Positions 41,700 through 52,876 of a stretch of DNA of 64,000 nucleotides are shown here, in pieces; position 1 is the stretch's first letter, and every line of letters starts with the position of its first letter. Made by a program: the position numbers and the translations under genes. The stretch is from Salinispora pacifica CNR114 (lineage in GTDB: Bacteria; Actinomycetota; Actinomycetes; Mycobacteriales; Micromonosporaceae), in assembly GCF_000514775.1 (NCBI RefSeq), contig NZ_AZWO01000005.1:62001-126000 (forward strand), in the 5' to 3' direction. Below the pieces are notes generated by a model. It worked only from the letters and a program-made list of their open reading frames with translations, was not told the origin of the DNA and ran no database searches.

Positions 41700-41756
41700 G
41701 CGCGCTCTCCCACTGAGAGTGCGCTGGCCCCGTGCATCCCGCACGCGGGCTTTTTT
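41699..41756 (+). terminator. ilvB attenuator: pause hairpin and intrinsic terminator
   Basis: Hairpin 1: an 11-bp stem, 41699-41709 with 41715-41725 (one G-U pair), starting on the last base of the leader stop codon. Hairpin 2: 41727-41735 with 41741-41750 (9 bp, one bulged C), followed at once by six Ts (41751-41756). The arrangement is that of a ribosome-controlled attenuator upstream of ilvB. I did not find an obvious alternative antiterminator pairing, so the switching detail is unproven. Confidence 0.75.
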
Positions 41757-41838
41757 GTTGCCGTCAGATCCGCCGGGCGTTCCGCCGGCGTTCCACCGCA
41801 GAACCCACCGCACCCTCCAGCCGAAGGCTTGAACCGCC

Positions 41839-43722
41839 ATGACGAGACCCACACCCGAGACCCTCGCCAACTCCGCCCGGCGGGCCCGTGCGGCCGTCGA
41901 GCAGCCGCGCGACGCCGACCGGCCCCGCGCGGCAGCCACCCCGACCGTTCCGGCGGTACGCACCCCCGTTCCCGCCCCCACCCAGGTCTCCGGTGCCGGC
42001 TCCCTCGTGCGCTCCCTCGAAGCGCTCGGCGTCGAGGTCATCTTCGGCATTCCCGGCGGGTCGATCCTGCCGGCGTACGACCCGTTGTACGACTCCACGG
42101 TCCGGCACATCCTGGTCCGGCACGAGCAGGGCGCCGGACACGCGGCCACCGGGTACGCGCAGGCGACCGGGCGGGTCGGCGTCTGCGTCGCCACCTCCGG
42201 GCCCGGTGCGACCAACCTGGTGACGCCGATCGCCGACGCGTACATGGATTCGGTGCCGCTGGTGGCGATCACCGGCCAGGTCGCCCGGCCGTCGATCGGG
42301 ACGGACGCCTTCCAGGAGGCGGACATCCAGGGCATCACGCTGCCGATCACCAAGCACAACTTCCTGGTCCAGAGCGCCGAGGAACTGCCCCGGGTGCTCG
42401 CCGAGGCGTTCCACCTCGCCGCAACCGGCCGGCCCGGCCCGGTGCTGGTGGACATCCCCAAGGACGTCCTCCAGGCGTCAACCGTCTTCGCCTGGCCGCC
42501 GACGCTCGACCTACCCGGCTACCGGCCGACGCTGCACCCGCACGGAAAGCAGATCCGGGAGGCGGCCCGGTTGATGGCCATCGCCCGCCGGCCGGTGCTC
42601 TATGTCGGTGGCGGGGTGCTCAAGGCCGGCGCGACCGACGGGCTGCGTCAGCTCGCCGAGCTGACCGGGATTCCGGTGGTCACCACCCTGATGGCGCTCG
42701 GGGCGTTCCCCGACTCACACCCGCAGCACCTGGGCATGCCCGGTATGCATGGGACGGTCGCGGCGGTCTACGGCCTGCAGAAGGCAGATCTGATCGTCGC
42801 GCTGGGGGCGAGGTTCGACGACCGGGTGACCGGCCAGCTGGGCTCGTTCGCTCCCGACGCGGCCGTGGTGCACGCCGACATCGACCCGGCCGAGATCGGT
42901 AAGAACCGGCACGCGGACGTGCCGATTGTGGGAGATGCCCGGCACGTCATCGATGAACTGGTCGACGCGGTCGCCGTCGAGCAGTCGGCCGGTCACCGGT
43001 CCGACCTCGACGACTGGTGGGCCCAGCTGCGGGACCTGCGCAGGCGTTACCCGCTGGGGTACGAGGAGCCGGCCGACGGCACACTCTCCCCGCAGTACGT
43101 GCTTCGCCGGCTCGGCGAGATCGTCGGCCCGGAGGCGGTGTACGTGGCGGGCGTGGGCCAGCACCAGATGTGGGCTTCCCAGTTCATCTCGTACGAGAAG
43201 CCCCGCACCTGGTTGAACTCCGGCGGCCTCGGCACCATGGGGTACGCGGTGCCGGCGGCGATGGGCGCCAAGGTCGGTCGGCCGGAGACGGTCGTCTGGG
43301 GGATCGACGGCGACGGCTGCTTCCAGATGACCAGCCAGGAGCTGGCGACCTGTGCGCTGGAGGGCATCCCGGTCAAGATCGCTTTGATCAACAACGGCAA
43401 TCTCGGCATGGTGCGGCAGTGGCAGGCCCTCTTCTACGGGGAGCGCTACTCCAACACCGAACTCGGTACCCACAAGCATCGCATTCCGGACTTCGTCAAG
43501 CTCGCCGAGGCGCTCGGCTGTGTCGGGCTGCGCTGTGAGACGGCGGAGGACGTCGACCAGACGATCGAGGCCGCGATGTCCATCAACGACGTCCCGGTGG
43601 TCATCGACTTCGTGGTCGGCAAGGACGCGATGGTGTGGCCGATGGTCGCCGCCGGCACCAGCAACGACGAGATCATGTTCGCCCGCGGGGTTCGGCCGGT
43701 CTTCGACGAGGACGAGGTGTAG
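41839..43722 (+). CDS. ilvB: Acetolactate synthase, catalytic large subunit
   Basis: A 627-residue acetohydroxyacid synthase. After a 55-residue Pro/Ala-rich extension, the enzyme begins [33 protein letters not shown]. It has the ThDP glutamate in [19 protein letters not shown], the FAD/FeGSH-type middle domain ([17 protein letters not shown]) and the ThDP/Mg motif [15 protein letters not shown]...[13 protein letters not shown]. It condenses pyruvate with pyruvate or 2-oxobutyrate, the committed step to valine, leucine and isoleucine. The start has only a weak ribosome site, 76 bp after the attenuator. First gene of ilvBNC. Confidence 0.97.
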   Translation: MTRPTPETLANSARRARAAVEQPRDADRPRAAATPTVPAVRTPVPAPTQVSGAGSLVRSLEALGVEVIFGIPGGSILPAYDPLYDSTVRHILVRHEQGAGHAATGYAQATGRVGVCVATSGPGATNLVTPIADAYMDSVPLVAITGQVARPSIGTDAFQEADIQGITLPITKHNFLVQSAEELPRVLAEAFHLAATGRPGPVLVDIPKDVLQASTVFAWPPTLDLPGYRPTLHPHGKQIREAARLMAIARRPVLYVGGGVLKAGATDGLRQLAELTGIPVVTTLMALGAFPDSHPQHLGMPGMHGTVAAVYGLQKADLIVALGARFDDRVTGQLGSFAPDAAVVHADIDPAEIGKNRHADVPIVGDARHVIDELVDAVAVEQSAGHRSDLDDWWAQLRDLRRRYPLGYEEPADGTLSPQYVLRRLGEIVGPEAVYVAGVGQHQMWASQFISYEKPRTWLNSGGLGTMGYAVPAAMGAKVGRPETVVWGIDGDGCFQMTSQELATCALEGIPVKIALINNGNLGMVRQWQALFYGERYSNTELGTHKHRIPDFVKLAEALGCVGLRCETAEDVDQTIEAAMSINDVPVVIDFVVGKDAMVWPMVAAGTSNDEIMFARGVRPVFDEDEV

Positions 43723-43783
43723 ACATGGCCCACCACACCGGGCGCCGCAGGGGTCGGGAGAATCAGACGAGGAAGGCACCACT

Positions 43784-45375
<1,592 letters not shown>

Positions 45376-45726
45376 TCCAGGAAGTTCCCGGGCGCCCTGG
45401 TGCGAGGGTCTTCCGGGGACCGCGGACGCCCGTGACCTGACGCTCTCCCTCCCCGGCGTTGGGTCCCGGGCGTCCGACGGTTGCGCTGCCCAGGAGCTGC
45501 GGACGCACGGGGTGGACGCCCCCCGGAGCCGATGGCGGGTGGGCACCCCGGCCGGGCCGGGTGGTCGCTGTGAGGGCACTCACCCTGGTCGCCGGAGCGC
45601 CGATTGGCCCCCTACGATCCCTGTTGGGTGCGTAGCCGCACCTGACGGCCATGGCCGGATTGCCGGCGGGGCGCAGTGCTGCCCCCGCCGCCCGGCCGAC
45701 CGCTATAGACGACATTTAGAGGACCA
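45376..45726. other. 351-bp gap between ilvC and serA
   Basis: It contains a hairpin near its left end (45423-45476, see the terminator entry) and otherwise GC-rich sequence without a credible gene. TATAGA at about 45703-45708 lies close to serA and could be a -10 box, and AGAGGA is the serA ribosome site. No leader peptide with an attenuator could be seen for serA. Confidence 0.5.
45423..45476 (+). terminator. Hairpin after ilvC
   Basis: A 10-bp perfect inverted repeat (45423-45432 with 45467-45476), extended inward by a T/C mismatch and four more pairs (45434-45437 with 45462-45465). It starts 47 bp after the ilvC stop. It has no T tract. Likely the end of the ilvBNC transcript. Confidence 0.5.
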
Positions 45727-47322
45727 ATGAATCCCGTCGTACTGATCGCCGAAGAACTCGCTCCCGCCGCCATCGAGGTGCTCGCCCACGACTTCGACGT
45801 CCGACATGTGGATGGCACCGACCGCCCGGCCCTGCTCTCGGCGCTCTCCGAGGCCGACGCGGTTATCGTCCGCAGTGCGACCCGAATCGACGCCGAAGCG
45901 ATCGCCGCGGCACCACGACTCAAGGTGGTCGCCCGGGCGGGGGTCGGCCTGGACAACGTCGAGGTGCCGGCGGCCACCACCCGCGGCGTCATGGTCGTCA
46001 ACGCCCCCACCTCCAACATCGTCTCCGCGGCAGAGCAGGCGGTCGCCCTCCTGCTGGCGGTCGCGCGGAACACCGCCAGCGCCAGCGCGGCGCTGAAGAT
46101 GGGGGAGTGGAAGCGGTCGAAGTACACCGGGGTGGAGGTGCAGGGCAAGACCGTCGGGGTGGTCGGCCTCGGGCGCATCGGTGTCCTCTTCGCACAACGA
46201 ATCGCCGCGTTCGGTACTCGGCTGATCGCCTACGACCCCTACATCCAGCCGGCGCGGGCGGCGCAGCTCGGCGTTCGCCTCGTCGGCCTGGATGAGCTGC
46301 TGCGCCAGAGCGACTTCATCTCCATCCACCTGCCGAAGACGTCGGAGACGGTGGGTCTGATCGGGGAGAAGGAGCTGGCGATCGTCAAGCCCGGGGTGCG
46401 GATCGTCAACGCCGCCCGGGGTGGCCTCGTGGACGAGCAGGCCCTCGCAGACGCCATCGCCGAGGGGCGGGTCGGCGGGGCCGGCGTTGACGTGTACGCC
46501 AAGGAGCCCTGCACCTCATCACCACTGTTCGCCTTCGACAACGTGGTGGCGACCCCACACCTGGGCGCCTCCACGCACGAGGCGCAGGACAAGGCGGGCC
46601 TCGCCGTGGCCCGCAGCGTGAAGCTGGCGTTGCAGGGTGAGTTCGTTCCGGACGCGGTGAACGTACAGACCGGTGGCGTCGTCGCGGAGGACGTCCGGCC
46701 GCTGCTGCCGCTGGCCGAGAAGCTCGGCCGGGCCTTCACCGCGGTGGCCGGCGGGATCGCCGCGAGCGTGACCGTGGACGTGCGGGGCGAGGTGGTCAGC
46801 AACGACGTCTCGGTGCTCAAACTCGCGGCGACCAAGGGGCTGTTCAGCTCGGTGGTGGAGGAGCAGGTCACCTACGTCAATGCGCCGCACCTGGCGGCCG
46901 AGCGTGGGGTCGAGGTGTCGCTGGTCACCAGACCCGAGACGGCCGAGGAAGCGCTGCTGGTCACCATCCGTGGCGCCCTGCCGGACGGCCGGACGGTGAG
47001 CGTCTCCGGCACCAGCGTCACCGGTGCCCGGGACGTCAACAAGCTGACCGAGGTGGACGGCTTCGACGTGGAGATCGGGGCGGAGGGCATCCTGGTCTTT
47101 CTCCGTTACGCCGATCGGCCCGGTGTGGTCGGCGCGGTCGGCACCCTGCTCGGCGAGGCCGGCGTCAATATCGCCGCGATGCAGGTGGCCCGCCGGGAGG
47201 CTGGTGGGGAGACGCTGATGACCCTCACCGTTGACCAGGCGCTCGGCGCCGATCTGCTCACCTCGGTCGCCGATTCGGTCGGTGCGACCTCGGCCAGCGC
47301 CGCCGACCTGCGGGAGGAGTGA
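45727..47322 (+). CDS. serA: D-3-phosphoglycerate dehydrogenase
   Basis: A 531-residue type 1 PGDH, first enzyme of serine synthesis. NAD domain with VGVVGLGRIGVLFAQRIAAFG, catalytic arginine in NAARGGLVDE and His in TPHLGASTHEAQ. An allosteric substrate-binding (ASB) domain (about 320-450) and a C-terminal ACT domain (VFLRYADRPGVVGAVGTLLGEAGVNIAAMQ) follow, the layout of mycobacterial SerA1, which is inhibited by serine. ATG at 45727 follows AGAGGA. Separated from ilvC by 351 bp, so probably has its own promoter. Confidence 0.97.
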   Translation: MNPVVLIAEELAPAAIEVLAHDFDVRHVDGTDRPALLSALSEADAVIVRSATRIDAEAIAAAPRLKVVARAGVGLDNVEVPAATTRGVMVVNAPTSNIVSAAEQAVALLLAVARNTASASAALKMGEWKRSKYTGVEVQGKTVGVVGLGRIGVLFAQRIAAFGTRLIAYDPYIQPARAAQLGVRLVGLDELLRQSDFISIHLPKTSETVGLIGEKELAIVKPGVRIVNAARGGLVDEQALADAIAEGRVGGAGVDVYAKEPCTSSPLFAFDNVVATPHLGASTHEAQDKAGLAVARSVKLALQGEFVPDAVNVQTGGVVAEDVRPLLPLAEKLGRAFTAVAGGIAASVTVDVRGEVVSNDVSVLKLAATKGLFSSVVEEQVTYVNAPHLAAERGVEVSLVTRPETAEEALLVTIRGALPDGRTVSVSGTSVTGARDVNKLTEVDGFDVEIGAEGILVFLRYADRPGVVGAVGTLLGEAGVNIAAMQVARREAGGETLMTLTVDQALGADLLTSVADSVGATSASAADLREE

Positions 47323-47328
47323 TCGCGA

Positions 47329-47368
47329 GCCACGGAGGGCTCGGCCTGCCCGGCGGGCCCTCCGTGGC
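47329..47368. terminator. Terminator between serA and the converging gene
   Basis: A perfect 12-bp stem (47329-47340 with 47357-47368) with a 16-nt loop starts 6 bp after the serA stop. The converging 118-aa gene ends 52 bp away, so it may serve both. Confidence 0.75.
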
Positions 47369-47420
47369 CCGGGGGTGCTCCCGGGGCACGGGCCGCGTGC
47401 CGGTCTGGTCCCCGGGATCG

Positions 47421-47777
47421 TCAGCCGTCGGTGCGCTGGGGCGGTGGATAGACCGAGCCGTCCTGGACGTCGAAGAGCATCAGTCGGTGTTCGCCGGCCA
47501 GTCGCTCGATGTCCAGCAGCACCTGGTCCGCGCAGGTCGGATGCAGGTTCAGTTCGATGTGATCGCTGGCGGTGTGTAGTGGTGCCGAGGCCCAGGGGGT
47601 GTCCGCCAGGTCCGGTCGCTCTGGGTACGCGGCGGTGATCGCCCGATAGAATCCGACCACCCGGGGGTCAGGTCGGCGATCGGTGTGCTGGCCTGCCCGG
47701 CACCGCCGTACGGCTGTTCGTACGTCCTCGGGCGTCGCCCCGGGTGCCAGGGCCCACACGCTTAGATCGAAACTCAC
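47421..47777 (-). CDS. Conserved hypothetical protein, 118 aa
   Basis: MSFDLSVWALAPGATPEDVRTAVRRCRAGQHTDRRPD... has an alternating alpha/beta pattern and the segments RVVGFYRAITAAYPERPD, TASDHIELNLHPTC and IERLAGEHRLMLFDVQDGSVYPP. There is no signal peptide or membrane segment. Similar small SFDLSVW proteins are scattered in actinobacteria without known function; some sit near toxin loci, but nothing of that kind is visible here. ATG at 47777. Confidence 0.7.
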   Translation of the reverse strand: MSFDLSVWALAPGATPEDVRTAVRRCRAGQHTDRRPDPRVVGFYRAITAAYPERPDLADTPWASAPLHTASDHIELNLHPTCADQVLLDIERLAGEHRLMLFDVQDGSVYPPPQRTDG

Positions 47778-48107
47778 GGCGGACAGCGTGCCAGTTGTCG
47801 GTTGCCATGTCGAAGTCGCCCTTCCCCGAACAGTCCATACTCCTGTCAGGAGAGTCGGTAGTGGATCCTCTTGCGTGGAGTTGTGTCAATTCGCTAGCGT
47901 ACCGATGCGGTTACTGGCTGAGTCCGTGATGTCGGCCCGTCTTCGGGTGACGAGGTTGACGTCCGGCCCTGTTGGTCCGCACCCCTCGGATGCGCGAGCC
48001 ACGCGCAATCGTCGCTGACCGGCCCTCACGGTGGTTGCCGAGACCGTGGGGGCCGATCGTGACCCTCGCTCCGGTCGGGGCCCGGAGGTCGCCCCCCGGA
48101 GCGTCGA
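47778..48107. other. 330-bp intergenic region with an operator-like palindrome
   Basis: No gene seen. CTCCTGTCAGGAG (47840-47852) is a 13-bp palindrome centred on one base, 63 bp upstream of the 118-aa gene on its 5' side, and could be a binding site for a dimeric regulator. Open frames on both strands in this stretch lack ribosome sites. Confidence 0.4.
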
Positions 48108-48962
48108 TCAGTGGCGGTGAGCGTGCAGGACGCGGTAGTCCGTCCCACTGTGGAACCAGGCTAGACCGGCCGGGCCGGCGGCGTAGAGCGCGGTGGCGTA
48201 GGCGTCGGCGACGGCGAGGTCCGGCCCGACGACGGTGGCGGCGATGAACTGGTCGGCGGGTTCCCCGGTGTGCGGATCCACGACATGCCCCCGTCGTCCG
48301 GTCACCCCGGAGGTGCCGATCGCGCCGGCGGTCATCTCCAACACCAGCGGCGCCTGGCGCCGGTTGGTGGGGTGGTGTACGGCGACCCGCCACGGTCCCC
48401 CGTGCGCGGCGTGCCCACGTACGACGAGGTCGGCGCCGGTGAGCACGGCGTAGTCGTGGACGCCCCCGGCCCGCAACCGGGCCGCGGCCTGTTCTACTGC
48501 CCACCCACCGAGGAGTCCTCCCGGATCGAAGCCGCCGGGCACTGCCCAGGCGTCGAACCAGCCGTCGGTCGCGGCCCGCATCGCGGTGCAGCGGTCTACC
48601 AGGTCGGTCAGCGGCGGGTACGACTCGGGGCTGACCTCCCCCCGCCGTAACCGGGAGACCAGGCTCTCCGGCCGGTTCGGTCCGTAGGCCAGGTCGATCG
48701 CGCGTAGCTCCGCGACGGCGTCTCGAAGCACCGTGCTGGCGCCCCGGCGGCCAAGCCAGTCCGGTGCGTTGAACAGCAATGTGTATTCGGCGATGGTGGT
48801 GCGGACGGTGTGCGCGACGGCGATCCGTTCCCCGGTTGCCGGACCCGCTCCGCCGACCCGCCGCTGGTTGCCACCGAGGCGAAGGTCCGGGCGCGGCTGC
48901 GGGCGGAGTAGCGACGAGCCGCCCCAGTGGCTGCGTTGCTGTTCGTCGATCCTCATTCTCAT
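48108..48962 (-). CDS. FAD:protein FMN transferase (ApbE family)
   Basis: A 284-residue ApbE-type protein. Segments recognised: AELRAIDLAYGPNRPESLVSRL, ATDGWFDAWAVPGGFDPGGLLGGWAVEQAA, and the C-terminal GAIGTSGVTGRRGHVVDPHTGEPADQFIAATVVGPDLAVADAYATALY with the metal/flavin-binding residues. ApbE proteins attach FMN to a Ser/Thr of electron-transfer proteins. The usual lysine in the SGxxKGWA motif is replaced by Gly (GGLLGGWA). No signal peptide or lipobox, so cytoplasmic. ATG at 48962 follows CAGGAGGCGGG. No flavinylated partner (FMN-binding domain) is adjacent. Confidence 0.85.
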   Translation of the reverse strand: MRMRIDEQQRSHWGGSSLLRPQPRPDLRLGGNQRRVGGAGPATGERIAVAHTVRTTIAEYTLLFNAPDWLGRRGASTVLRDAVAELRAIDLAYGPNRPESLVSRLRRGEVSPESYPPLTDLVDRCTAMRAATDGWFDAWAVPGGFDPGGLLGGWAVEQAAARLRAGGVHDYAVLTGADLVVRGHAAHGGPWRVAVHHPTNRRQAPLVLEMTAGAIGTSGVTGRRGHVVDPHTGEPADQFIAATVVGPDLAVADAYATALYAAGPAGLAWFHSGTDYRVLHAHRH

Positions 48963-49189
48963 CCCGCCTCCTGGCCGACGGCCCCGTTGCGTCGCGGTGT
49001 TGGTGTGGGCCCTGGTATATGGCCCGTAGCCCCCGCTGCTGATCAGGATAGGCAACGGAGATCACCGCTGAATGAATGTCAGCTGGAAGCCTCCTGTACA
49101 TCTGTTTTCTCGAATAATGGAAGAGTCGTACCGATTTTCGGGACCAGGGCGTACGGTCGGAGCCGAGCGAGCGAGGCAGAGGAGCTGAC

Positions 49190-50221
49190 GTGGCACGGAT
49201 CGCGGTGGTCGCTGGGGACGGAATCGGCCCCGAGGTGGTCGCGCAGGCCCGCAAGGTCATCGATGCGGTGCTCCCGAAGGTGCAGGCCACCGAGTACGAC
49301 CTGGGCGCCGCGCGGTACCACCGCACCGGCGAGGTGCTGCCCGACTCGGTCCTCGCGGAACTGGCCGGGCATGACGCCATTCTGCTGGGTGCAGTCGGTG
49401 ACCCGAGCGTCCCGCCCGGCGTGCTGGAGCGGGGCCTGCTGCTGCGGCTGCGGTTCGCCTTCGACCAGTACGTCAACCTGCGCCCCGCCCGGCTCTGGGC
49501 CGGCACGAGCAGTCCCCTCGGTGGCGTCAAGGCCGGCGAGGTCGACCTGGTGGTGGTCCGCGAAGGCACCGAAGGGCTGTACGCCGGCGCGGGCGGCGCG
49601 CTGCACCGCGGTACCGCGGCCGAGATCGCCACCGAGGAGAGCCTGAACACCCGGCACGGCGTCGAGCGGGTGATCCGAGACGCGTTCCACCGGGCGGAAC
49701 GGCGGGAACAGCGCAAGGTCACCCTCGTGCACAAGACCAACGTGCTCACCCACGCCGGTTCGCTCTGGGCCCGTGCCTTCGCGGACATCGCCGCCGAGCA
49801 CCCGGACGTGACCACCGAATACCAGCATGTTGACGCCGCCGCGATGTTCCTGGTGACCCAGCCCCAGCGGTACGACGTGCTGGTCACCGACAACCTCTTC
49901 GGTGACATCCTCACCGACATCGCCGCCGCCGTCACCGGCGGAATCGGGCTCGCGGCGAGCGGCAGTATCAATCCGGAGCGCGCGTACCCGTCGATGTTCG
50001 AGCCGGTGCACGGCTCCGCGCCGGACATCGCCGGTCGCGGTCTGGCCGACCCGGTGGCAGCGGTACTCTCCGCCGCGCTCCTGCTCGACCAGCTCGGTCA
50101 CGCCGAGCCGGCGGCCCGGATCAACGCCGCTGTGGCGGCAGAGCTGGCCGGGCGGGTGCCGGGTGCGCCGATCCGCACCGCGGAGGTCGGCGATCGACTG
50201 GCAGGTTACGCAGCCGGCTGA
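49190..50221 (+). CDS. leuB: 3-isopropylmalate dehydrogenase
   Basis: A 343-residue NAD-dependent beta-decarboxylating dehydrogenase: [23 protein letters not shown], arginine cluster [44 protein letters not shown], and metal-binding [30 protein letters not shown]. It converts 3-isopropylmalate to 4-methyl-2-oxopentanoate in leucine synthesis; with cimA present it can also process methylmalate in the citramalate route to 2-oxobutyrate. GTG at 49190 follows AGAGGAGC. leuA and leuCD are not in the window. Confidence 0.95.
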   Translation: MARIAVVAGDGIGPEVVAQARKVIDAVLPKVQATEYDLGAARYHRTGEVLPDSVLAELAGHDAILLGAVGDPSVPPGVLERGLLLRLRFAFDQYVNLRPARLWAGTSSPLGGVKAGEVDLVVVREGTEGLYAGAGGALHRGTAAEIATEESLNTRHGVERVIRDAFHRAERREQRKVTLVHKTNVLTHAGSLWARAFADIAAEHPDVTTEYQHVDAAAMFLVTQPQRYDVLVTDNLFGDILTDIAAAVTGGIGLAASGSINPERAYPSMFEPVHGSAPDIAGRGLADPVAAVLSAALLLDQLGHAEPAARINAAVAAELAGRVPGAPIRTAEVGDRLAGYAAG

Positions 50222-50224
50222 ATT

Positions 50225-50274
50225 GTGAGCCGCCTCCGCGGCTCGGGCCGTGAGCCGCCTCCGCAGCCCGTGTT
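50225..50274 (+). terminator. Hairpin and 25-bp direct repeat after leuB
   Basis: Two 25-bp tandem copies (50225-50249, 50250-50274) begin GTGAGCCGCCTCCGC. The first contains a 7-bp stem with a CTCC loop (50227-50233 with 50238-50244), 5 bp after the leuB stop. Probably the leuB terminator, partly duplicated. The rest of the 270-bp gap before ilvE shows nothing clear. Confidence 0.5.
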
Positions 50275-50491
50275 CAGTCACGGTGGGTAGGCGGTCGGCA
50301 ACCCAGCCCTCGCCCCGGTGGGCAGCCGGGACGAGCCACCCGTGGGGCGGTCCCACGGCCGGTGTGCCAGCCGGCGCGGGCCTGCCCGGATGCCGCTACC
50401 CGCTGAACGACCGTTCGGGGTAGGTTTGCTCGCACCAGCTCGGCACGCGGGGTCGCATGCCGTCATCATCCATTCCAGGGAGGTCAGCGCG

Positions 50492-51589
50492 ATGAGCGGT
50501 GGTGACAAGCTCGAGTTCGAGATCCGTCCGAATTCCGCGCCGGTATCCGAAGCGGACCGGGGCGCGCTGCTGGCCAACCCCGGCTTCGGGCAGGTCTTCA
50601 CCGACCACATGGTTACTATCCGCTACGCCGCTGGCAAGGGCTGGTACGACGCCCGGGTCGAGGCGCGGGCGCCGATCCCGATGGACCCGGCCGCCGCGGT
50701 CCTGCACTACGCCCAGGAAATCTTCGAGGGCATGAAGGCGTACCGCACCGTCAGCGGTGGCGTGACGATGTTCCGGCCGTACGCCAACGCCGCCCGGTTC
50801 GCCGCGTCCGCCCGGCGGATGGCGATGCCCCCCCTCCCCGAGCAGGCCTTCGTCGACTCGCTGCACCGCCTGATCGAGGTGGACCGAAACTGGATTCCCG
50901 AGGGGGAGGACGGCAGCCTCTATCTGCGGCCGTTCATGTTCGCCAGCGAGGTCTTCCTCGGTGTGCGGCCCGCCAACGAATACCTCTACGCGGTGATCGC
51001 GTCCCCGGTCGGTGCGTACTTCTCCGGTGGGGTGAAGCCGGTGACCGTCTGGGCCTCGCCGGACTACACCCGGGCCGCGCCCGGGGGCACCGGCGCGGCA
51101 AAGTGCGGCGGCAACTACGCCAGCTCGCTGGTGGCCCAGGCAGAGGCGATCGAGCACGGCTGCGACCAGGTCGTCTTCCTGGACGCGGTGGAGCGCCGCT
51201 TCGTCGAGGAGCTGGGCGGGATGAACCTCTTCTTCGTCTACGACGACGGCACCCTGGTCACCCCGCCGCTGACCGGGACCATCCTGCCCGGCATCACCCG
51301 GGAGTCGGTGCTCACGCTCGCCGCCGCCGCCGGCCACCGGGTGGCGGAGCAGCCGATCGCCTTCGCCGACTGGCAGGCCGACGCGGCGAGCGGTCGACTA
51401 CGCGAGGTCTTCGCCTGCGGCACGGCCGCGGTAATCAATCCGGTCGGCGCGGTTCGCTCTCCCGACGGCGAGTTCCGCATCGGTGGCGGTGCAACCGGCC
51501 CGGTCACCATGGCCCTGCGCCAGCAACTCGTCGACATCCAGCGGGGCGCGGCCGCGGATCCGCAGAACTGGGTCCACCACGTGCTCTGA
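50492..51589 (+). CDS. ilvE: Branched-chain amino acid aminotransferase
   Basis: A 365-residue fold-type IV PLP transaminase of the BCAT II type. [38 protein letters not shown] lysine in [19 protein letters not shown], the carboxylate-binding [11 protein letters not shown], and [14 protein letters not shown]. It performs the last step to valine, leucine and isoleucine using glutamate. ATG at 50492 follows CAGGGAGGTCAGCGCG. Stands between leuB and a convergent phosphatase gene. Confidence 0.97.
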   Translation: MSGGDKLEFEIRPNSAPVSEADRGALLANPGFGQVFTDHMVTIRYAAGKGWYDARVEARAPIPMDPAAAVLHYAQEIFEGMKAYRTVSGGVTMFRPYANAARFAASARRMAMPPLPEQAFVDSLHRLIEVDRNWIPEGEDGSLYLRPFMFASEVFLGVRPANEYLYAVIASPVGAYFSGGVKPVTVWASPDYTRAAPGGTGAAKCGGNYASSLVAQAEAIEHGCDQVVFLDAVERRFVEELGGMNLFFVYDDGTLVTPPLTGTILPGITRESVLTLAAAAGHRVAEQPIAFADWQADAASGRLREVFACGTAAVINPVGAVRSPDGEFRIGGGATGPVTMALRQQLVDIQRGAAADPQNWVHHVL

Positions 51590-51598
51590 GGTCTGCGG

Positions 51599-52327
51599 CT
51601 ACTCCAGCAGGTGGTCGCGGAGCGCGGCCACCTGGGCGTCGGTGACGCCCGCGTGGCGCAGGTAGCCCTCGACCGTGCCGTAGCGGTCGCGCAGTTCGGC
51701 GAGGAACAGCAGCATCGCCTCCTCGGGGCAACCCAGCGGCGGCAGCGCCGGGTGTAACGTCTCGCCCGTCGTGGCGAACCAGGCCCGGAAGCGCTCGCCG
51801 GCTGCGGTGCTCAACGCGTAGTCGGTGGCGATGTCAGCGTCGGAGACGCCCAGCACAGCCAGGGTGAGACCGCAGACAATGCCGGTTCGATCCTTGCCGG
51901 CGACGCAGTGCACCAAGAGCGGGGCGTTGGTCTCGTCCGCGATCAGCCCGATCGCGGCGGCCAGTCCGGTGGTGCCGGTCGAGGCCAGGTCGGCGTACCG
52001 GTCGGCGAGGTAGCGGGCGAGGTTGGCACCGGGTTGGTACGGGGTGTTGGCCCATTCGGCGTGCTCCGGGTGGATGTGCCGCCAGGTCAGCCCCGCGAAG
52101 TCCGGGATCCGGCCATCTCGAACCACTTCGTGGGGCCGGCGTAGGTCGAGCACGGTGCGGACGCCGAACGCGGCGAACGCCGTCCGGTCGGCGCCGACCA
52201 GCCGGTGCGGGGTGTCCGAGCGGAAGAGCCGACCACTTCGGACGACGCGTCCGTCGTGCCCGGCGGGCCCGCCGACGTCGCGGAAGTTGAACAGACTGTC
52301 GAATTGAGTTAGTTCAATCGGGTCCAC
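51599..52327 (-). CDS. Tyrosine/serine protein phosphatase (PtpB-like)
   Basis: A 242-residue phosphatase of the Y_phosphatase3 group. N-terminal FNFRDVGG...GRLFRSDTPHRL, VLDLRRPHEV, and the P-loop HCVAGKDRTG with catalytic Cys and Arg. C-terminal segment EEAMLLFLAELRDRYGTVEGYLRHAGV is a family hallmark. It may act on phosphotyrosine, phosphoserine or phosphoinositides. No signal peptide. GTG at 52327 was chosen because it starts VDPIELTQFDSLFNFRDVGG; its ribosome site is weak. Convergent with ilvE. Confidence 0.9.
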   Translation of the reverse strand: MDPIELTQFDSLFNFRDVGGPAGHDGRVVRSGRLFRSDTPHRLVGADRTAFAAFGVRTVLDLRRPHEVVRDGRIPDFAGLTWRHIHPEHAEWANTPYQPGANLARYLADRYADLASTGTTGLAAAIGLIADETNAPLLVHCVAGKDRTGIVCGLTLAVLGVSDADIATDYALSTAAGERFRAWFATTGETLHPALPPLGCPEEAMLLFLAELRDRYGTVEGYLRHAGVTDAQVAALRDHLLE

Positions 52328-52370
52328 CCTGACACGGTAGCGGTAGACCCGGCGCCGGTGGTCCCACCGA

Positions 52371-52835
52371 TCATCGTTCTCGCGCGGTGCCCGGTGGGAT
52401 GGCTGAGTACGTGTCGCCGTAGTAGCCACCGAGCCGGTCCCGGTACGCCGGGTCGGTGTCCGCGGTCTCGTCGTACTCCGGCGCGGCCCTGATCTGGTCC
52501 TTGCTCCGGTCAACGTGGACCTTTCGTTTGTTGTGGTCAACGTGGTTGACGGTGCCGGCCGGGAGCATGACCCGGCGACCGAAGAACCATGGGCCGGTGT
52601 CCACCACGAGGTAGCTGGAGTTGACCGCGTGGCTGGCCTGGTCCACCTTCCCGATTCCACCGTCACTCGCCTCGACCTGGTAGCCCGCCAGGTCGATGTC
52701 GGTGACGGTGGAGTCGGCGCGATAGCGCCACGGGTCGAAGCCACTGCCGGGCGGGCCGTCGGGGGCGCTGCTCGGACCGCTGGTGCCGAGTGGGCTCGGC
52801 GTGGGACGGGACGGCTGTGGGTCGCGCCGTGCCAT
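52371..52835 (-). CDS. PRC-barrel domain protein
   Basis: A 154-residue soluble protein: Pro/Ser-rich N-terminus (about 1-40), then a PRC-barrel-like region (YQVEASDGGIGKVDQASHAVNSSYLVVDTGPWFFGRRVMLPAGTVNHVDHNKRKVHVD), and a YDETADTDPAYRDRLGGYYGDTYS tail. PRC-barrels mediate protein or RNA contacts and occur in stress-related actinobacterial proteins. ATG at 52835 follows GGAAGGAGA. The frame is open upstream to 52979 across a tRNA T-arm-like hairpin, not used here. Confidence 0.8.
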   Translation of the reverse strand: MARRDPQPSRPTPSPLGTSGPSSAPDGPPGSGFDPWRYRADSTVTDIDLAGYQVEASDGGIGKVDQASHAVNSSYLVVDTGPWFFGRRVMLPAGTVNHVDHNKRKVHVDRSKDQIRAAPEYDETADTDPAYRDRLGGYYGDTYSAIPPGTARER

Positions 52836-52876
52836 GGCGTCTCCTTCCACCCCTGGGGACAGGCGTCGGGCCCTCA

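Noticed and set aside
45376..45726. Attenuator or T-box for serA
   Set aside because: Only a hairpin near ilvC is seen; no leader ORF rich in Ser codons, no T-box sequence and no T-tailed terminator before serA.
49072..49188. Leader peptide/attenuator for leuB
   Set aside because: A 38-codon ORF ends just before leuB, but it has no branched-chain codon run and no terminator hairpin with a T tract follows.
47911..50028. A 705-codon minus-strand frame
   Set aside because: It runs antisense to leuB and in another frame of the ApbE gene; no recognisable domain, and its composition is that of a shadow.
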